From assembly GCF_024753565.1 (NCBI RefSeq), contig NZ_JANTPT010000001.1, positions 1,595,336-1,659,335 on the forward strand: a DNA stretch of 64,000 nt. Reading direction: 5' to 3'. A program made the position numbers and the translations under genes. The notes beneath the pieces were generated by a model. The model worked only from the letters and a program-made list of their open reading frames with translations, was not told the DNA's origin and made no database searches. Positions 57,094-64,000 of this stretch are shown one piece after another; positions within the stretch are counted from its first letter, which is position 1; each line of letters starts with the position of its first letter. The DNA is from Mechercharimyces sp. CAU 1602 (lineage in GTDB: Bacteria > Bacillota > Bacilli > Thermoactinomycetales > JANTPT01).

Positions 57094-57591
57094 ATGAGGG
57101 TTCGTTCCCGCTTATTGGTGGCATTTATTTTCGGAAGCTTAATTGGTGCCATCGGAACGCTATTTATCTTTGGACAAAAATTAGACAACTTGTACTTAGA
57201 ACGAGCTCAACTTTATTACTCTAATAATCAAAAACAAAAAGAAATTGTTCGTCTCACAGATGAGATTGAAAAATACGCTCAAAAAGATCTAGATCGCCAA
57301 GAACAAGCTGACCTTATCGAGAAATTTCAGATAGAATTAATTAGTGAGCAACGCTTCAAACAAGAAGATATTAAAGAGGAAGTGGCCACTATTCTCGACC
57401 CTTTTATCGGAAAATCAATGAAATGGATTAGCACTAACCCAGAGATGCTAGATAACATGTTAACTGATCGGACCATTTATGTTTCAGGCACTGGTAATTC
57501 CACTATAAAAGTTAATTTATCGCTAAAATATCTAGTCTTCGAACATTCCACCCTCCGTATTTGGGTGGAAGCCAAAAAAATAGAGGAGTAA
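57094..57591 (+). CDS. ytrI: Sporulation membrane protein YtrI
   Basis: Protein of 165 residues with one N-terminal membrane segment (about 7-26) and a charged, coiled-coil-like middle (LERAQLYYSNNQKQKEIVRLTDEIEKY). A compact C-terminal part follows (YVSGTGNSTIKVNLSLKYLVFEH). It fits the YtrI family that works with YtrH in sporulation. It starts on the base after the ytrH stop. Divergence from Bacillus YtrI is considerable, so the assignment leans on context. Confidence 0.82.
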   Translation: MRVRSRLLVAFIFGSLIGAIGTLFIFGQKLDNLYLERAQLYYSNNQKQKEIVRLTDEIEKYAQKDLDRQEQADLIEKFQIELISEQRFKQEDIKEEVATILDPFIGKSMKWISTNPEMLDNMLTDRTIYVSGTGNSTIKVNLSLKYLVFEHSTLRIWVEAKKIEE

Positions 57592-57722
57592 TTGTTTCTC
57601 CCCTTCCTCTACCCTCTCTATAGAGAGCCCCATTCTTTTGTCTACTTCCATGCATAAACATAAAATCTTAACAAACTGGTTACAGAAGTACAAAAGTAGT
57701 CGCAAAACTCTCCCCAATTGGG

Positions 57723-57728
57723 TATAAT
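57723..57728 (+). promoter_or_regulatory. Possible -10 element ahead of the 66-residue gene
   Basis: TATAAT in TTGGGTATAATAAAGG, 29 bases before the ATG at 57758. No good -35 is visible, so this is a weak call. Confidence 0.35.
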
Positions 57729-57757
57729 AAAGGTGGAAGGGAAGGGGGCATCCATGT

Positions 57758-57958
57758 ATGATTATTAACCATAAAAGTATGTGCAAAGCAAAATTGAAGA
57801 GATTACTGGAGGGGTATTCCGCTTATACGGAATCGGACCAAGTAACGCAATTACTCATCAAAGAGCTGCAACAATTGGAGATCCCTGTCTTCATCGATCG
57901 AACCCCCCATGGCAACTGGTTCATTCCTGAGGAAGCCAAGGAACGAACCATGAATTAA
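57758..57958 (+). CDS. Orphan 66-residue protein
   Basis: I do not recognise a family. The product is soluble and mixed in charge: KAKLKRLLEGYSAYTESD, then a helix-like TQLLIKELQQLEIP, ending VFIDRTPHGNWFIPEEAK. There are two possible starts, ATG 57758 (G-rich region GGAAGGGGG upstream) and ATG 57779. A tiny frame (MYDY) from 57753 overlaps the first. It sits between ytrI and ytpI, where B. subtilis has nrnA (ytqI). Confidence 0.55.
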   Translation: MIINHKSMCKAKLKRLLEGYSAYTESDQVTQLLIKELQQLEIPVFIDRTPHGNWFIPEEAKERTMN

Positions 57959-58002
57959 TTATACTCACGCCAAAATACGCATACCAGCAGGAGGAACCCA
58001 GA

Positions 58003-58308
58003 GTGAATTTACTCTTCATTACCATAATTACGATCACTTTAGGCTTAACTACTTATCACAGTATGCGCTATCATCGGGCGACCCAACCTCGCCTTCGTGG
58101 ACTTCAACAAGCGAAGATGAACTTCTATATGGGGTGGCTCTTTATTGCGGTCGGCGCATTAAACCTCTCCTATACGGGTGGTTTCCTCCGCCTACTCATT
58201 ATTATTCTTATCAGTCTAATTGGAGGTTTTAATCTCATCGTGGGGATTCGAAACTGGAGACGATACCACAATCAGCCTGAAACAGATACCCACTCTTCAC
58301 AAAAGTAA
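58003..58308 (+). CDS. ytpI: YtpI-like small membrane protein
   Basis: Membrane protein of 101 residues with three hydrophobic segments (about 2-17, 42-58 and 62-83) and basic loops; it matches YtpI of Bacillus by length, topology and position before ytoI. Function unknown. The start is GTG behind GGAGGAAC. A strong bidirectional terminator follows. Confidence 0.78.
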   Translation: MNLLFITIITITLGLTTYHSMRYHRATQPRLRGLQQAKMNFYMGWLFIAVGALNLSYTGGFLRLLIIILISLIGGFNLIVGIRNWRRYHNQPETDTHSSQK

Positions 58309-58343
58309 TCACCTCCGGTAGCATACCGAAGGTGATTACTTTT
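58301..58343. terminator. Bidirectional terminator between ytpI and ytoI
   Basis: AAAAGTAATCACCT and AGGTGATTACTTTT form a 14-bp stem; a smaller CGGTAGCATACCG hairpin sits in the loop. T runs occur on both sides. Confidence 0.92.
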
Positions 58344-58351
58344 CGTTTTCA

Positions 58352-59665
58352 TCATCGCTCCATCATCTGTGCACTCAACATCGCCTTTGCGACGATCTGT
58401 CCTTCTGCATATACCTCGATATCCACCTTACCTACCTTACGTCCAATATCTAATGCACGTGGAAGAATATCAATTTCGCTTTCTAACTGTACTGGCTTTA
58501 AGGTGTACATCGTAAAACTTTCCATCACCAAATCTCCACGCTGTTTTCGACGCAAATGACGAAAAGCAGCCTCTGTCATCAGACCAGTCAATACTCCCGA
58601 GCTCATATTACCAAGGGCATCCGTCATCTGAGGAGTCACTCGACCACGAAAAAGACGATTTCCTCCCTCACCCTCTTCTTCCTCAAAACCTTGAAAAATC
58701 AAATCATTGATGGTTTCCCCCACATGCGGTTGCTTTTGCATATATTGAAGGGATTTAATCACATCCTGCCTGCTAATCACTCCTAGAAGATGACGTTGCT
58801 CATTACATACAGGTAATAACTCAATCCCTTCCCACACCATCTTATGCGCTGCTGTCGCAAGCGACGTTTGCGGGCGCACCATAATCGGGTCTTTCGTCAT
58901 TACCTTTTCTAATAATTCGTGTGAAGCATGACCCATCACATCTTTAGCTGTAACAATTCCTTGTACTCTGCCTGCTTCATCCACAATAGGATAACGACTG
59001 TGCCCCGTATCTAGCACGCTCTGATCATATTTCCAAATTGGGTCTTTAAGGAACAGACTAACCGGTTCTGCCTCCTCACCCAACATATCTTCTACCAATA
59101 AGATCTCTTTTTTGATCAAGCGATCATAGATGGCACGGTTAATCATAGAAGCGACCGTAAAGGTATCGTAGCTACTAGAGATCACTGGTAGCTCTAATTC
59201 ATCTGCTAGTTCTTTTACTTCCTCCGTTGTTTCAAATCCACCTGTGATCAAGACCGCTGCGCCCCGCTCTAAGGATATTCGATGTACATTATCTCGGTTT
59301 CCCACAATCAAAAGATGGCCCGGCTCCACATACCGCATCATCGCTTCTAATTTCATCGCACCGATCACAAAGCGATTTAGCGTTTTGTGTAATCCCTCTC
59401 GTCCACCTAACACATTGCCATCCACGATATTAACCACTTCAGCAAAGGTTAACCTCTCAATCTCTGAACGCTGCATTTTTTCAATGCGAACGGTACCCAC
59501 CCGATCAATGGTACTCACTAATCCCTTGGTTTCTGCATCTTTAATCGCCCGATAAGCAGTCCCCTCGCTCACACTAAGTTCCCGGGAAATCTGCCGTACT
59601 GAGATTTTGTGACCAACCTCAAGGCTTTCTATAAATTGTAAGATTTGTTCATGCTTTGTGGCCAC
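58352..59665 (-). CDS. ytoI: YtoI: HTH-DRTGG-CBS-hotdog regulator
   Basis: Protein of 437 residues with four parts: an N-terminal helix-turn-helix (about 1-70, ISVRQISRELSVSEGTAYRAIK), a DRTGG domain (about 75-185), two CBS domains (about 195-310; VMTKDPIMVRPQTSLATAAHKM and SRQDVIKSLQ) and a hotdog domain (about 330-437). CBS domains often sense adenine nucleotides and the hotdog could bind an acyl-CoA. No known target. It sits at its Bacillus place downstream of ytpI, on the opposite strand. Confidence 0.92.
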   Translation of the reverse strand: MATKHEQILQFIESLEVGHKISVRQISRELSVSEGTAYRAIKDAETKGLVSTIDRVGTVRIEKMQRSEIERLTFAEVVNIVDGNVLGGREGLHKTLNRFVIGAMKLEAMMRYVEPGHLLIVGNRDNVHRISLERGAAVLITGGFETTEEVKELADELELPVISSSYDTFTVASMINRAIYDRLIKKEILLVEDMLGEEAEPVSLFLKDPIWKYDQSVLDTGHSRYPIVDEAGRVQGIVTAKDVMGHASHELLEKVMTKDPIMVRPQTSLATAAHKMVWEGIELLPVCNEQRHLLGVISRQDVIKSLQYMQKQPHVGETINDLIFQGFEEEEGEGGNRLFRGRVTPQMTDALGNMSSGVLTGLMTEAAFRHLRRKQRGDLVMESFTMYTLKPVQLESEIDILPRALDIGRKVGKVDIEVYAEGQIVAKAMLSAQMMER

Positions 59666-59747
59666 GTCTATAAACCCTTCTTTCTCCGACTCGCTTTTAA
59701 CACATTATACACTCTTTTCCCACGTAATCACAAAGCGAAAGGGATTA

Positions 59748-60026
59748 TCATCCACTTCTTCTCCTTCTGCCTCGCTTAACAAGCCTTTGTTCTTCTCCTC
59801 GTTCTCTTAACCACTTTTCCCACCTCTTACGCTCCTCTTTCCTATTTCTTACCTCCACAATCATTAAAATCTTTTTCCAATAGGCCGCCACCATAAGTAG
59901 AGCCAATCCTATCCACAATAATGAAAAAAGAGAAGCACCATTGCTCCAGCCTGGGGTCGGAATTGTTATTACTCCATATAACATAAGACTACTTGCTAGT
60001 ATTAATCCTGTTTTAGCACGTGTCAT
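59748..60026 (-). CDS. Small two-span membrane protein with basic tail
   Basis: I do not recognise a family. The 92-residue product has two hydrophobic segments (about 6-22 and 31-51) joined by a short loop with Pro and Gly, then an Arg/Lys/Glu-rich tail (RNRKEERKRWEKWLRERGEE). The start is ATG 60026 behind GGAGGAG. It ends before ytoI on the same strand, with about 80 bases between, so it may be co-transcribed with ytoI. Confidence 0.6.
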   Translation of the reverse strand: MTRAKTGLILASSLMLYGVITIPTPGWSNGASLFSLLWIGLALLMVAAYWKKILMIVEVRNRKEERKRWEKWLRERGEEQRLVKRGRRRRSG

Positions 60027-60089
60027 CACATCATCTCCTCCTCATAAGGTTTCTCTATCACAATATGTACAGACACTATCCCCCATGCA

Positions 60090-60118
60090 CAAAAAAGAGC
60101 GCACCCGCAGGCGCACTC
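60090..60118 (-). terminator. Terminator after ytkL
   Basis: On the minus strand GAGTGCGCC, TGCG, GGTGCGCTC (with two G-T pairs), then TTTTTT. It lies about 95 bases after ytkL and ahead of the small membrane-protein gene. Confidence 0.75.
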
Positions 60119-60210
60119 ATCAAGCCCTTCTTCTCCTTAAGCTTAAGATCGGGAGACTCTAAGCCGAGCCTAGTCCCATTCCAAAGAGAATACGACCCTC
60201 TTATAAGAAG

Positions 60211-60900
60211 CTATATTCTTATATATTCCCCTGGTGCTAGTACCCTCCCATCGACACCTTCTTTCTTTAACGCTTCAACAAATGCATCACCATCTTGTTC
60301 AATTACGGGAAAGGTATTATAGTGCATCGGAATCACTTGCTTCGCACCTACCCAATGAGCCGCAAGCAAAGCATCTTCAGGACCCATCGTAAAGTTATCG
60401 CCAATAGGTAATAGAGCTAAATCAATATCTTCCCGCTCTCCAATCAACTTCATATCCTGGAATAGACCTGTATCCCCTGCATGATATACTGTTTTTCCAT
60501 CCATCGTAAGCAAGATTCCCGCTGGCATACCTGTATACACAATCTCTTGTTTCCTTTCATCCACATAAGCCGAACCATGAAAAGCTGGGGTTAGCTTTAC
60601 CCGACCAAAGTTAAACATATAACTTCCCCCAATATGCATCGGGTGCACCTCTAACCCTTGCCATCCTAACCACGTTGCTAATTCAAAAGGGGCAATCACT
60701 GTTGCCTTGTTATGTTGGGCAATCGATACGGTGTCGCCCACATGATCACCATGGCCGTGAGTAAGTAAAATATAATCTGTTTCAATGTCTTTCACATCTA
60801 TTTGTGCCAGCGGGTTATCTGAAATAAAGGGGTCAATAATTAAACGATGACTATTATTTTGCAATTGAAAGCAGCTTTGGCCATGGAAAGTGATCTGCAT
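60211..60900 (-). CDS. ytkL: Metal-dependent hydrolase YtkL (UPF0173)
   Basis: Metallo-beta-lactamase-fold protein of 229 residues. The zinc motif [10 protein letters not shown] lies near residue 52; further ligands are in HAGDTG near 140 and IPMHYNTFP near 194. Substrate is unknown. It starts only 11 bases after the YlbF-family gene on the same strand. In B. subtilis ytkL is also in this chromosomal area. Confidence 0.92.
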   Translation of the reverse strand: MQITFHGQSCFQLQNNSHRLIIDPFISDNPLAQIDVKDIETDYILLTHGHGDHVGDTVSIAQHNKATVIAPFELATWLGWQGLEVHPMHIGGSYMFNFGRVKLTPAFHGSAYVDERKQEIVYTGMPAGILLTMDGKTVYHAGDTGLFQDMKLIGEREDIDLALLPIGDNFTMGPEDALLAAHWVGAKQVIPMHYNTFPVIEQDGDAFVEALKKEGVDGRVLAPGEYIRI

Positions 60901-60911
60901 GATAAAACCTC

Positions 60912-61262
60912 CTATTTCTCTGCTTGTTGAAATACTTGCTCAATCGGTTCAGAAATGATTTTGTTAATATCCTGTAAAATGATCCCTACCCTCTGCTCTG
61001 CCTGCATAAACACTTGTAGTGCAGACGACTGCTTAACTTTCTCCATCAACTCGCTCGCTTCCTGCTTCTCCTCATCCGTAAGTTGCTCCCCACTCATCTG
61101 TTTTTGTGCCCACTGCGTCTGCTTCTGACGCATATTTACTAATAACTGTTCCTGCACAGGATCTAGCCTTACCGCATTTAACGCTCGCTCTAAAGCACTT
61201 AGCTCATCTGATTGACGAAATGCTTTAGCCATCTCGTGCGCAATATCATACAAATTTTGCAT
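60912..61262 (-). CDS. YlbF/YheA-family protein
   Basis: Helical protein of 116 residues of the YlbF/YmcA/YheA family (com_ylbF). Residues run as [40 protein letters not shown] in the middle. YlbF and YmcA act with YaaT on mRNA decay and development. In B. subtilis yheA lies beside yheC/yheD, as here, so this is probably YheA. I chose ATG 61262, with GAGAGG nine bases upstream, over the ATG three codons before it. Confidence 0.85.
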   Translation of the reverse strand: MQNLYDIAHEMAKAFRQSDELSALERALNAVRLDPVQEQLLVNMRQKQTQWAQKQMSGEQLTDEEKQEASELMEKVKQSSALQVFMQAEQRVGIILQDINKIISEPIEQVFQQAEK

Positions 61263-61368
61263 TCTATCCATCCTCTCTGTTTTAACCCTTCATCTTTTTC
61301 TTTTTCTCATTACTATGCATATACAACAACTGGATACCCCATCCCTTTTTGACAAGCCTCTTTTTTTC

Positions 61369-61396
61369 ACCGCAAGATACATGCCTTCATACGATG
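61369..61396 (+). promoter_or_regulatory. Candidate sigma-K promoter of the YheC/YheD cluster
   Basis: AC (61369-61370), 17 bases, CATACGATG (61388-61396), one mismatch from AC, 16-17 bases, CATANNNTA. It lies inside the longer frame that begins at 61315, so it is compatible only with a start at 61429. Its distance to that ATG (about 25 bases from the start site) is normal. Confidence 0.5.
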
Positions 61397-61428
61397 AAGT
61401 AGTTACTTACAGGGGAAGGGGATTTTTA

Positions 61429-62856
61429 ATGGGGCATATATGCAAGACAATAAAAAAAATTCCAGACCACTTGCTACCCTCATCTTCTCATCTCGTGATA
61501 GATACACAAAGCGCAAAAACCCTTGGACTTCCTCGCCATCCGATCTGGATCTCCTTTGGATCCTCCATCGCGAAAGGTTTAGTTACTACCAGCAATACCC
61601 ACATCCCCTATATCCACATGAGTGCAACACTTATAAAAAATCTAAACCTGATGCCAGGGACAACCATGAACATTCAATATAATCCCAAACGACATCTGTT
61701 AAAGACCGGAACCTTACTCGGAATTTTGATCAATACAGATCTCTATCCTGACAAACAAGATCCTGCTGCCGGATTAATGACTCGTTTTTTTGAAGAATGC
61801 TCCATAGCTGGGAAGAGCCGCGGTATTGTGGTTACTGTCTTTAAGCCCAGTGATCTATCTCTGGGGAAACAATTGATACACGGGATGATATTTAAGGATC
61901 AGCAGTGGACGTACACCAAAACCCCCCTTCCCGATATCATATATAATCGGATCACCTCGCGCAAAATAGAAAATCAAGCCTCAATCCAGGAAGCACTACA
62001 GCAATTAAGAAATAAGCACAATGTCTCCATTTTCAATGAGAAATTCCTTAACAAAAAACAGGTGTATGATTTTCTCAAAAATATCCCTGAAATTCGCACT
62101 TACCTTCCAGAAACTTACGTTTATCAAACCCCTTTACTCCTCCCCTTACTAAATAAATACCATACTGTTTTCCTCAAGCCCAGTAATGGCAGCCATGGCA
62201 GTGGAGTAATGAAGGTCAGCTGTCCTAAGGAAGTATACACCATTGAATATACCACTGCAGACGGTAATGCAATCACCCTGACATTCGATAATCACGATGA
62301 CATTCTCTATTCACTTAAACGAAAAACAAGAAGAAACCCCTATCTAATTCAACAAGGTCTAAATCTCGTACGCATCCAAAAGCGATCCCTCGACTTTCGT
62401 ATTCTGGTCCAAAAAAACCGTCAAGGAGAATGGGCCGTCACCTCTGCTGTCGGCAGGATAGCAAACGATCAACATGTCGTCTCCAACCTCGCCCGAGGTG
62501 GAACTGTACTAAAAGCAAGTGATGCTTTAGAAGAGATCAATGTACCAACCAAACCCACTGTTAAGGAACTATGTGCACATGCAAAAAGTATCGCACAATC
62601 ATTTGATCAAGTTTGTCCTGGGCATTTCGCAGAGCTCGGTATCGACCTTGCGCTTGATAACCGCGGTAAATCATGGTTATTAGAAATTAATTCTAAACCT
62701 TCTAAAACAGATGACACTGTAACGGAAGAGCGTTCTATTCCCCGCCCTTCTGCTAGAAGACTAATGGACTATTGCTACTATCTCTCTAAACAATCCTTGC
62801 TCATCCCTAATCCTACTAAGTCCCAACAAAAGAAGTCATGGAGGCTTTCAATATGA
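61429..62856 (+). CDS. YheC/YheD-family coat-associated ATP-grasp protein (YheD-like)
   Basis: Protein of about 475 residues. An N-terminal domain of about 190 residues leads to an ATP-grasp domain with KPSNGSHGSGVMKV near residue 250, DFRILVQKN near 325 and a closing HFAELGIDLALDNRG..WLLEINSKP near 410. Related ATP-grasp ligases join an acid to an amine; substrate here is unknown. The best start is ATG 61429, which has AGGGGAAGGGG seven bases upstream; an ATG at 61315 lacks a ribosome site. It overlaps the next gene by four bases. Confidence 0.85.
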   Translation: MGHICKTIKKIPDHLLPSSSHLVIDTQSAKTLGLPRHPIWISFGSSIAKGLVTTSNTHIPYIHMSATLIKNLNLMPGTTMNIQYNPKRHLLKTGTLLGILINTDLYPDKQDPAAGLMTRFFEECSIAGKSRGIVVTVFKPSDLSLGKQLIHGMIFKDQQWTYTKTPLPDIIYNRITSRKIENQASIQEALQQLRNKHNVSIFNEKFLNKKQVYDFLKNIPEIRTYLPETYVYQTPLLLPLLNKYHTVFLKPSNGSHGSGVMKVSCPKEVYTIEYTTADGNAITLTFDNHDDILYSLKRKTRRNPYLIQQGLNLVRIQKRSLDFRILVQKNRQGEWAVTSAVGRIANDQHVVSNLARGGTVLKASDALEEINVPTKPTVKELCAHAKSIAQSFDQVCPGHFAELGIDLALDNRGKSWLLEINSKPSKTDDTVTEERSIPRPSARRLMDYCYYLSKQSLLIPNPTKSQQKKSWRLSI

Positions 62857-63974
62857 ATAATTTCCATCAACAGACAAAAAGATTGGGGGTTATCGTTTGC
62901 AAAGCTAACCACACTCCCCCCTTTCATGAGGAATCTTACTTTAAAAGCCTTAGCATGGAAGCAAAAAAGCTAGGCATTCAGTTGATCGTCTTTTCTCCCA
63001 AATCCATTGACTGGAATACTCGCTATGTCGTTGCCTGGCAGTATCAAGAATCTTCTCATCGTTGGGTGCGTACGACAAGTATCTTGCCACAGATTATATA
63101 TGACCGCTGTTACTATATAAACACAAAACACTTCCTTTCCTATAAACCTTATGTAACCAAAATCCATCAAGATCCTGACTGTCAAATTCTTGGTCGTCCC
63201 TTAAGTGGCAAATGGCGTACACATGAAATGCTACAAACTCTCCCCGACCTGCTCCCCTATTTGCCTAACACCCACCCTTGGACTGAGTCACAAGGTGTAC
63301 TCGATTTCCTGCGTACTCATGGTTCTTGCTTACTTAAGCCTAATGGGGGAAGTCATGGTAGAGGAATCATCGCCATTACCTCTGAAGGAAAGGAATATTT
63401 AATCCGCGGACGATCCCAAAATAATGAATCTTTCGAGCATACCATCAATCAGTCGAGCGCATTACAAACCTGGTTGAAAGCCTTCATCGGTAGTGCGCGC
63501 TATATATACCAACCCTTCCTCTCACTAACAACAAAAGACGATCGACCTTTCGACGTACGTATCCTTGTACAGAAAAATCGAAATCTACAATGGTCCACCA
63601 CAGGCATGGCCGTCCGCTTAGGAAAGCCACATACGCTGACGTCCAACCTGCATGGCGGAGGAAGTGCAGAAAGGATCATTCCGTTCTTAAGCAAGCATTA
63701 CCCTAAGCAGATGCCTGATATCCTTACTGCAATCCAATGGTTATCAAAGCACGTTCCTCTCTATATTGAGAAGCAACATGGTCGATTGATTGAATTGGGT
63801 TTAGATGTGGGGATTGATAGGAATGGTAAAGTGTGGTTGCTAGAAGTAAATTCAAAGCCGGGACGCACCGTCTTTTTACGTACGGGAGAAAAAGAGGTTC
63901 GTACTCGCTCTATAGAACTCCCTATTCAGTACGCTAATACTTTACTAGAAGGTATAGTAGGAGGGAAACAATGA
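62853..63974 (+). CDS. YheC/YheD-family coat-associated ATP-grasp protein (YheC-like)
   Basis: Protein of 373 residues with the same ATP-grasp fold: LLKPNGGSHGRGIIAI near residue 160, PFDVRILVQKN near 230 and GRLIELGLDVGIDRNGKVWLLEVNSKPGR near 310. It is shorter at the N-terminus than its neighbour. GGAGG lies eight bases before the ATG, and the ATG overlaps the previous stop (ATGA). It ends in a four-base overlap with a further gene. The two full paralogues differ enough to have diverged in specificity. Confidence 0.88.
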   Translation: MNNFHQQTKRLGVIVCKANHTPPFHEESYFKSLSMEAKKLGIQLIVFSPKSIDWNTRYVVAWQYQESSHRWVRTTSILPQIIYDRCYYINTKHFLSYKPYVTKIHQDPDCQILGRPLSGKWRTHEMLQTLPDLLPYLPNTHPWTESQGVLDFLRTHGSCLLKPNGGSHGRGIIAITSEGKEYLIRGRSQNNESFEHTINQSSALQTWLKAFIGSARYIYQPFLSLTTKDDRPFDVRILVQKNRNLQWSTTGMAVRLGKPHTLTSNLHGGGSAERIIPFLSKHYPKQMPDILTAIQWLSKHVPLYIEKQHGRLIELGLDVGIDRNGKVWLLEVNSKPGRTVFLRTGEKEVRTRSIELPIQYANTLLEGIVGGKQ

Positions 63975-64000
63975 GCTCGTTCATCTGTAAAATAAAATGT
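63971..64000 (+). CDS. Start of a third gene, cut by the window edge
   Basis: ATG overlaps the previous stop by four bases and follows GGAGGGAAACA. The first ten codons read MSSFICKIKC. By position it is likely to be another YheC/YheD-type gene, but the fragment is too short to tell. Confidence 0.6.
   Translation, partial: MSSFICKIKC

Noticed and set aside
61315..61428. Longer start of the first ATP-grasp gene at 61315
   Set aside because: No ribosome site is visible there, the extra 38 residues look unlike the family, and a promoter-like element lies within them.

Overview
The window comes from the chromosome of a low-to-moderate G+C, endospore-forming member of the Firmicutes (Bacillales). 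The evidence is the gene content and order. Sporulation genes (ytxC, ytaF, ytvI, ytrH, ytrI, yheC/yheD types), dnaB-dnaI primosome genes, PhoPR-Pst, AccDA next to PfkA-Pyk, and a men cluster all follow the Bacillus subtilis pattern. Several departures (no speD, no nrnA, extra ATP-grasp genes, a collagen-tailed repeat protein) suggest a relative outside Bacillus proper. Thermoactinomycetaceae is my best guess, but that is inference. I see no prophage, insertion sequence or CRISPR array. This is mostly core chromosome with small accessory insertions.

Layout. 1-1.7 kb: ytxC and a YdjM-type membrane protein. 1.8-10.4 kb: menaquinone synthesis, menF-menD-menH-menB-menE-menC on the minus strand with menA divergent. 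10.5-12.5 kb: queD-queE-queC (7-deazaguanine synthesis) behind a candidate preQ1 riboswitch. 12.5-14.1 kb: a broken NADAR gene, a Fur-boxed nitroreductase and three tRNA genes (Phe, Gly, Leu). 14.1-23.7 kb: dnaB-dnaI, nrdR, gapB (with a CcpN-like operator), a lytic transglycosylase, coaE, ytaF, mutM, polA. 24-26.5 kb: an acyl-CoA thioesterase and a seven-repeat SBBP/collagen-tailed protein with a sigma-K-like promoter. 26.6-33.7 kb: phoP-phoR, then pstS-pstC-pstA-pstB-phoU behind a three-repeat Pho box.

33.8-37.8 kb: a MaoC-like protein, a membrane-anchored SGNH hydrolase and a ydbS-ydbT type PH-domain pair. 37.9-41.4 kb: citZ-icd-mdh (TCA cycle). 41.7-43.7 kb: ytvI, fxsA and a 23-residue Arg-rich micro-ORF. 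43.7-50.6 kb: ytsJ (malic enzyme)-GntR regulator-accD-accA-pfkA-pyk, with a perfect FadR-type palindrome just downstream of the ytsJ promoter. 51-55 kb: pgpA-like gene and dnaE. 55.2-56.7 kb: a lactate-permease gene broken by one frameshift. 56.8-60 kb: ytrH, ytrI, an orphan small gene, ytpI, ytoI and a small membrane protein. 60.2-64 kb: ytkL, a YlbF-family gene and a plus-strand run of at least two, probably three, overlapping genes of the YheC/YheD coat-associated ATP-grasp type, the last cut by the window edge.

The genes fit together as central carbon metabolism (malic enzyme, pyruvate kinase, acetyl-CoA carboxylase, citrate synthase branch), respiratory quinone synthesis, DNA replication and repair, phosphate starvation response and sporulation. 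The most interesting items are the sigma-K-linked SBBP/collagen protein, the ATP-grasp array with an internal sigma-K-like promoter, the malic-enzyme operator and the Arg-rich micro-ORF.
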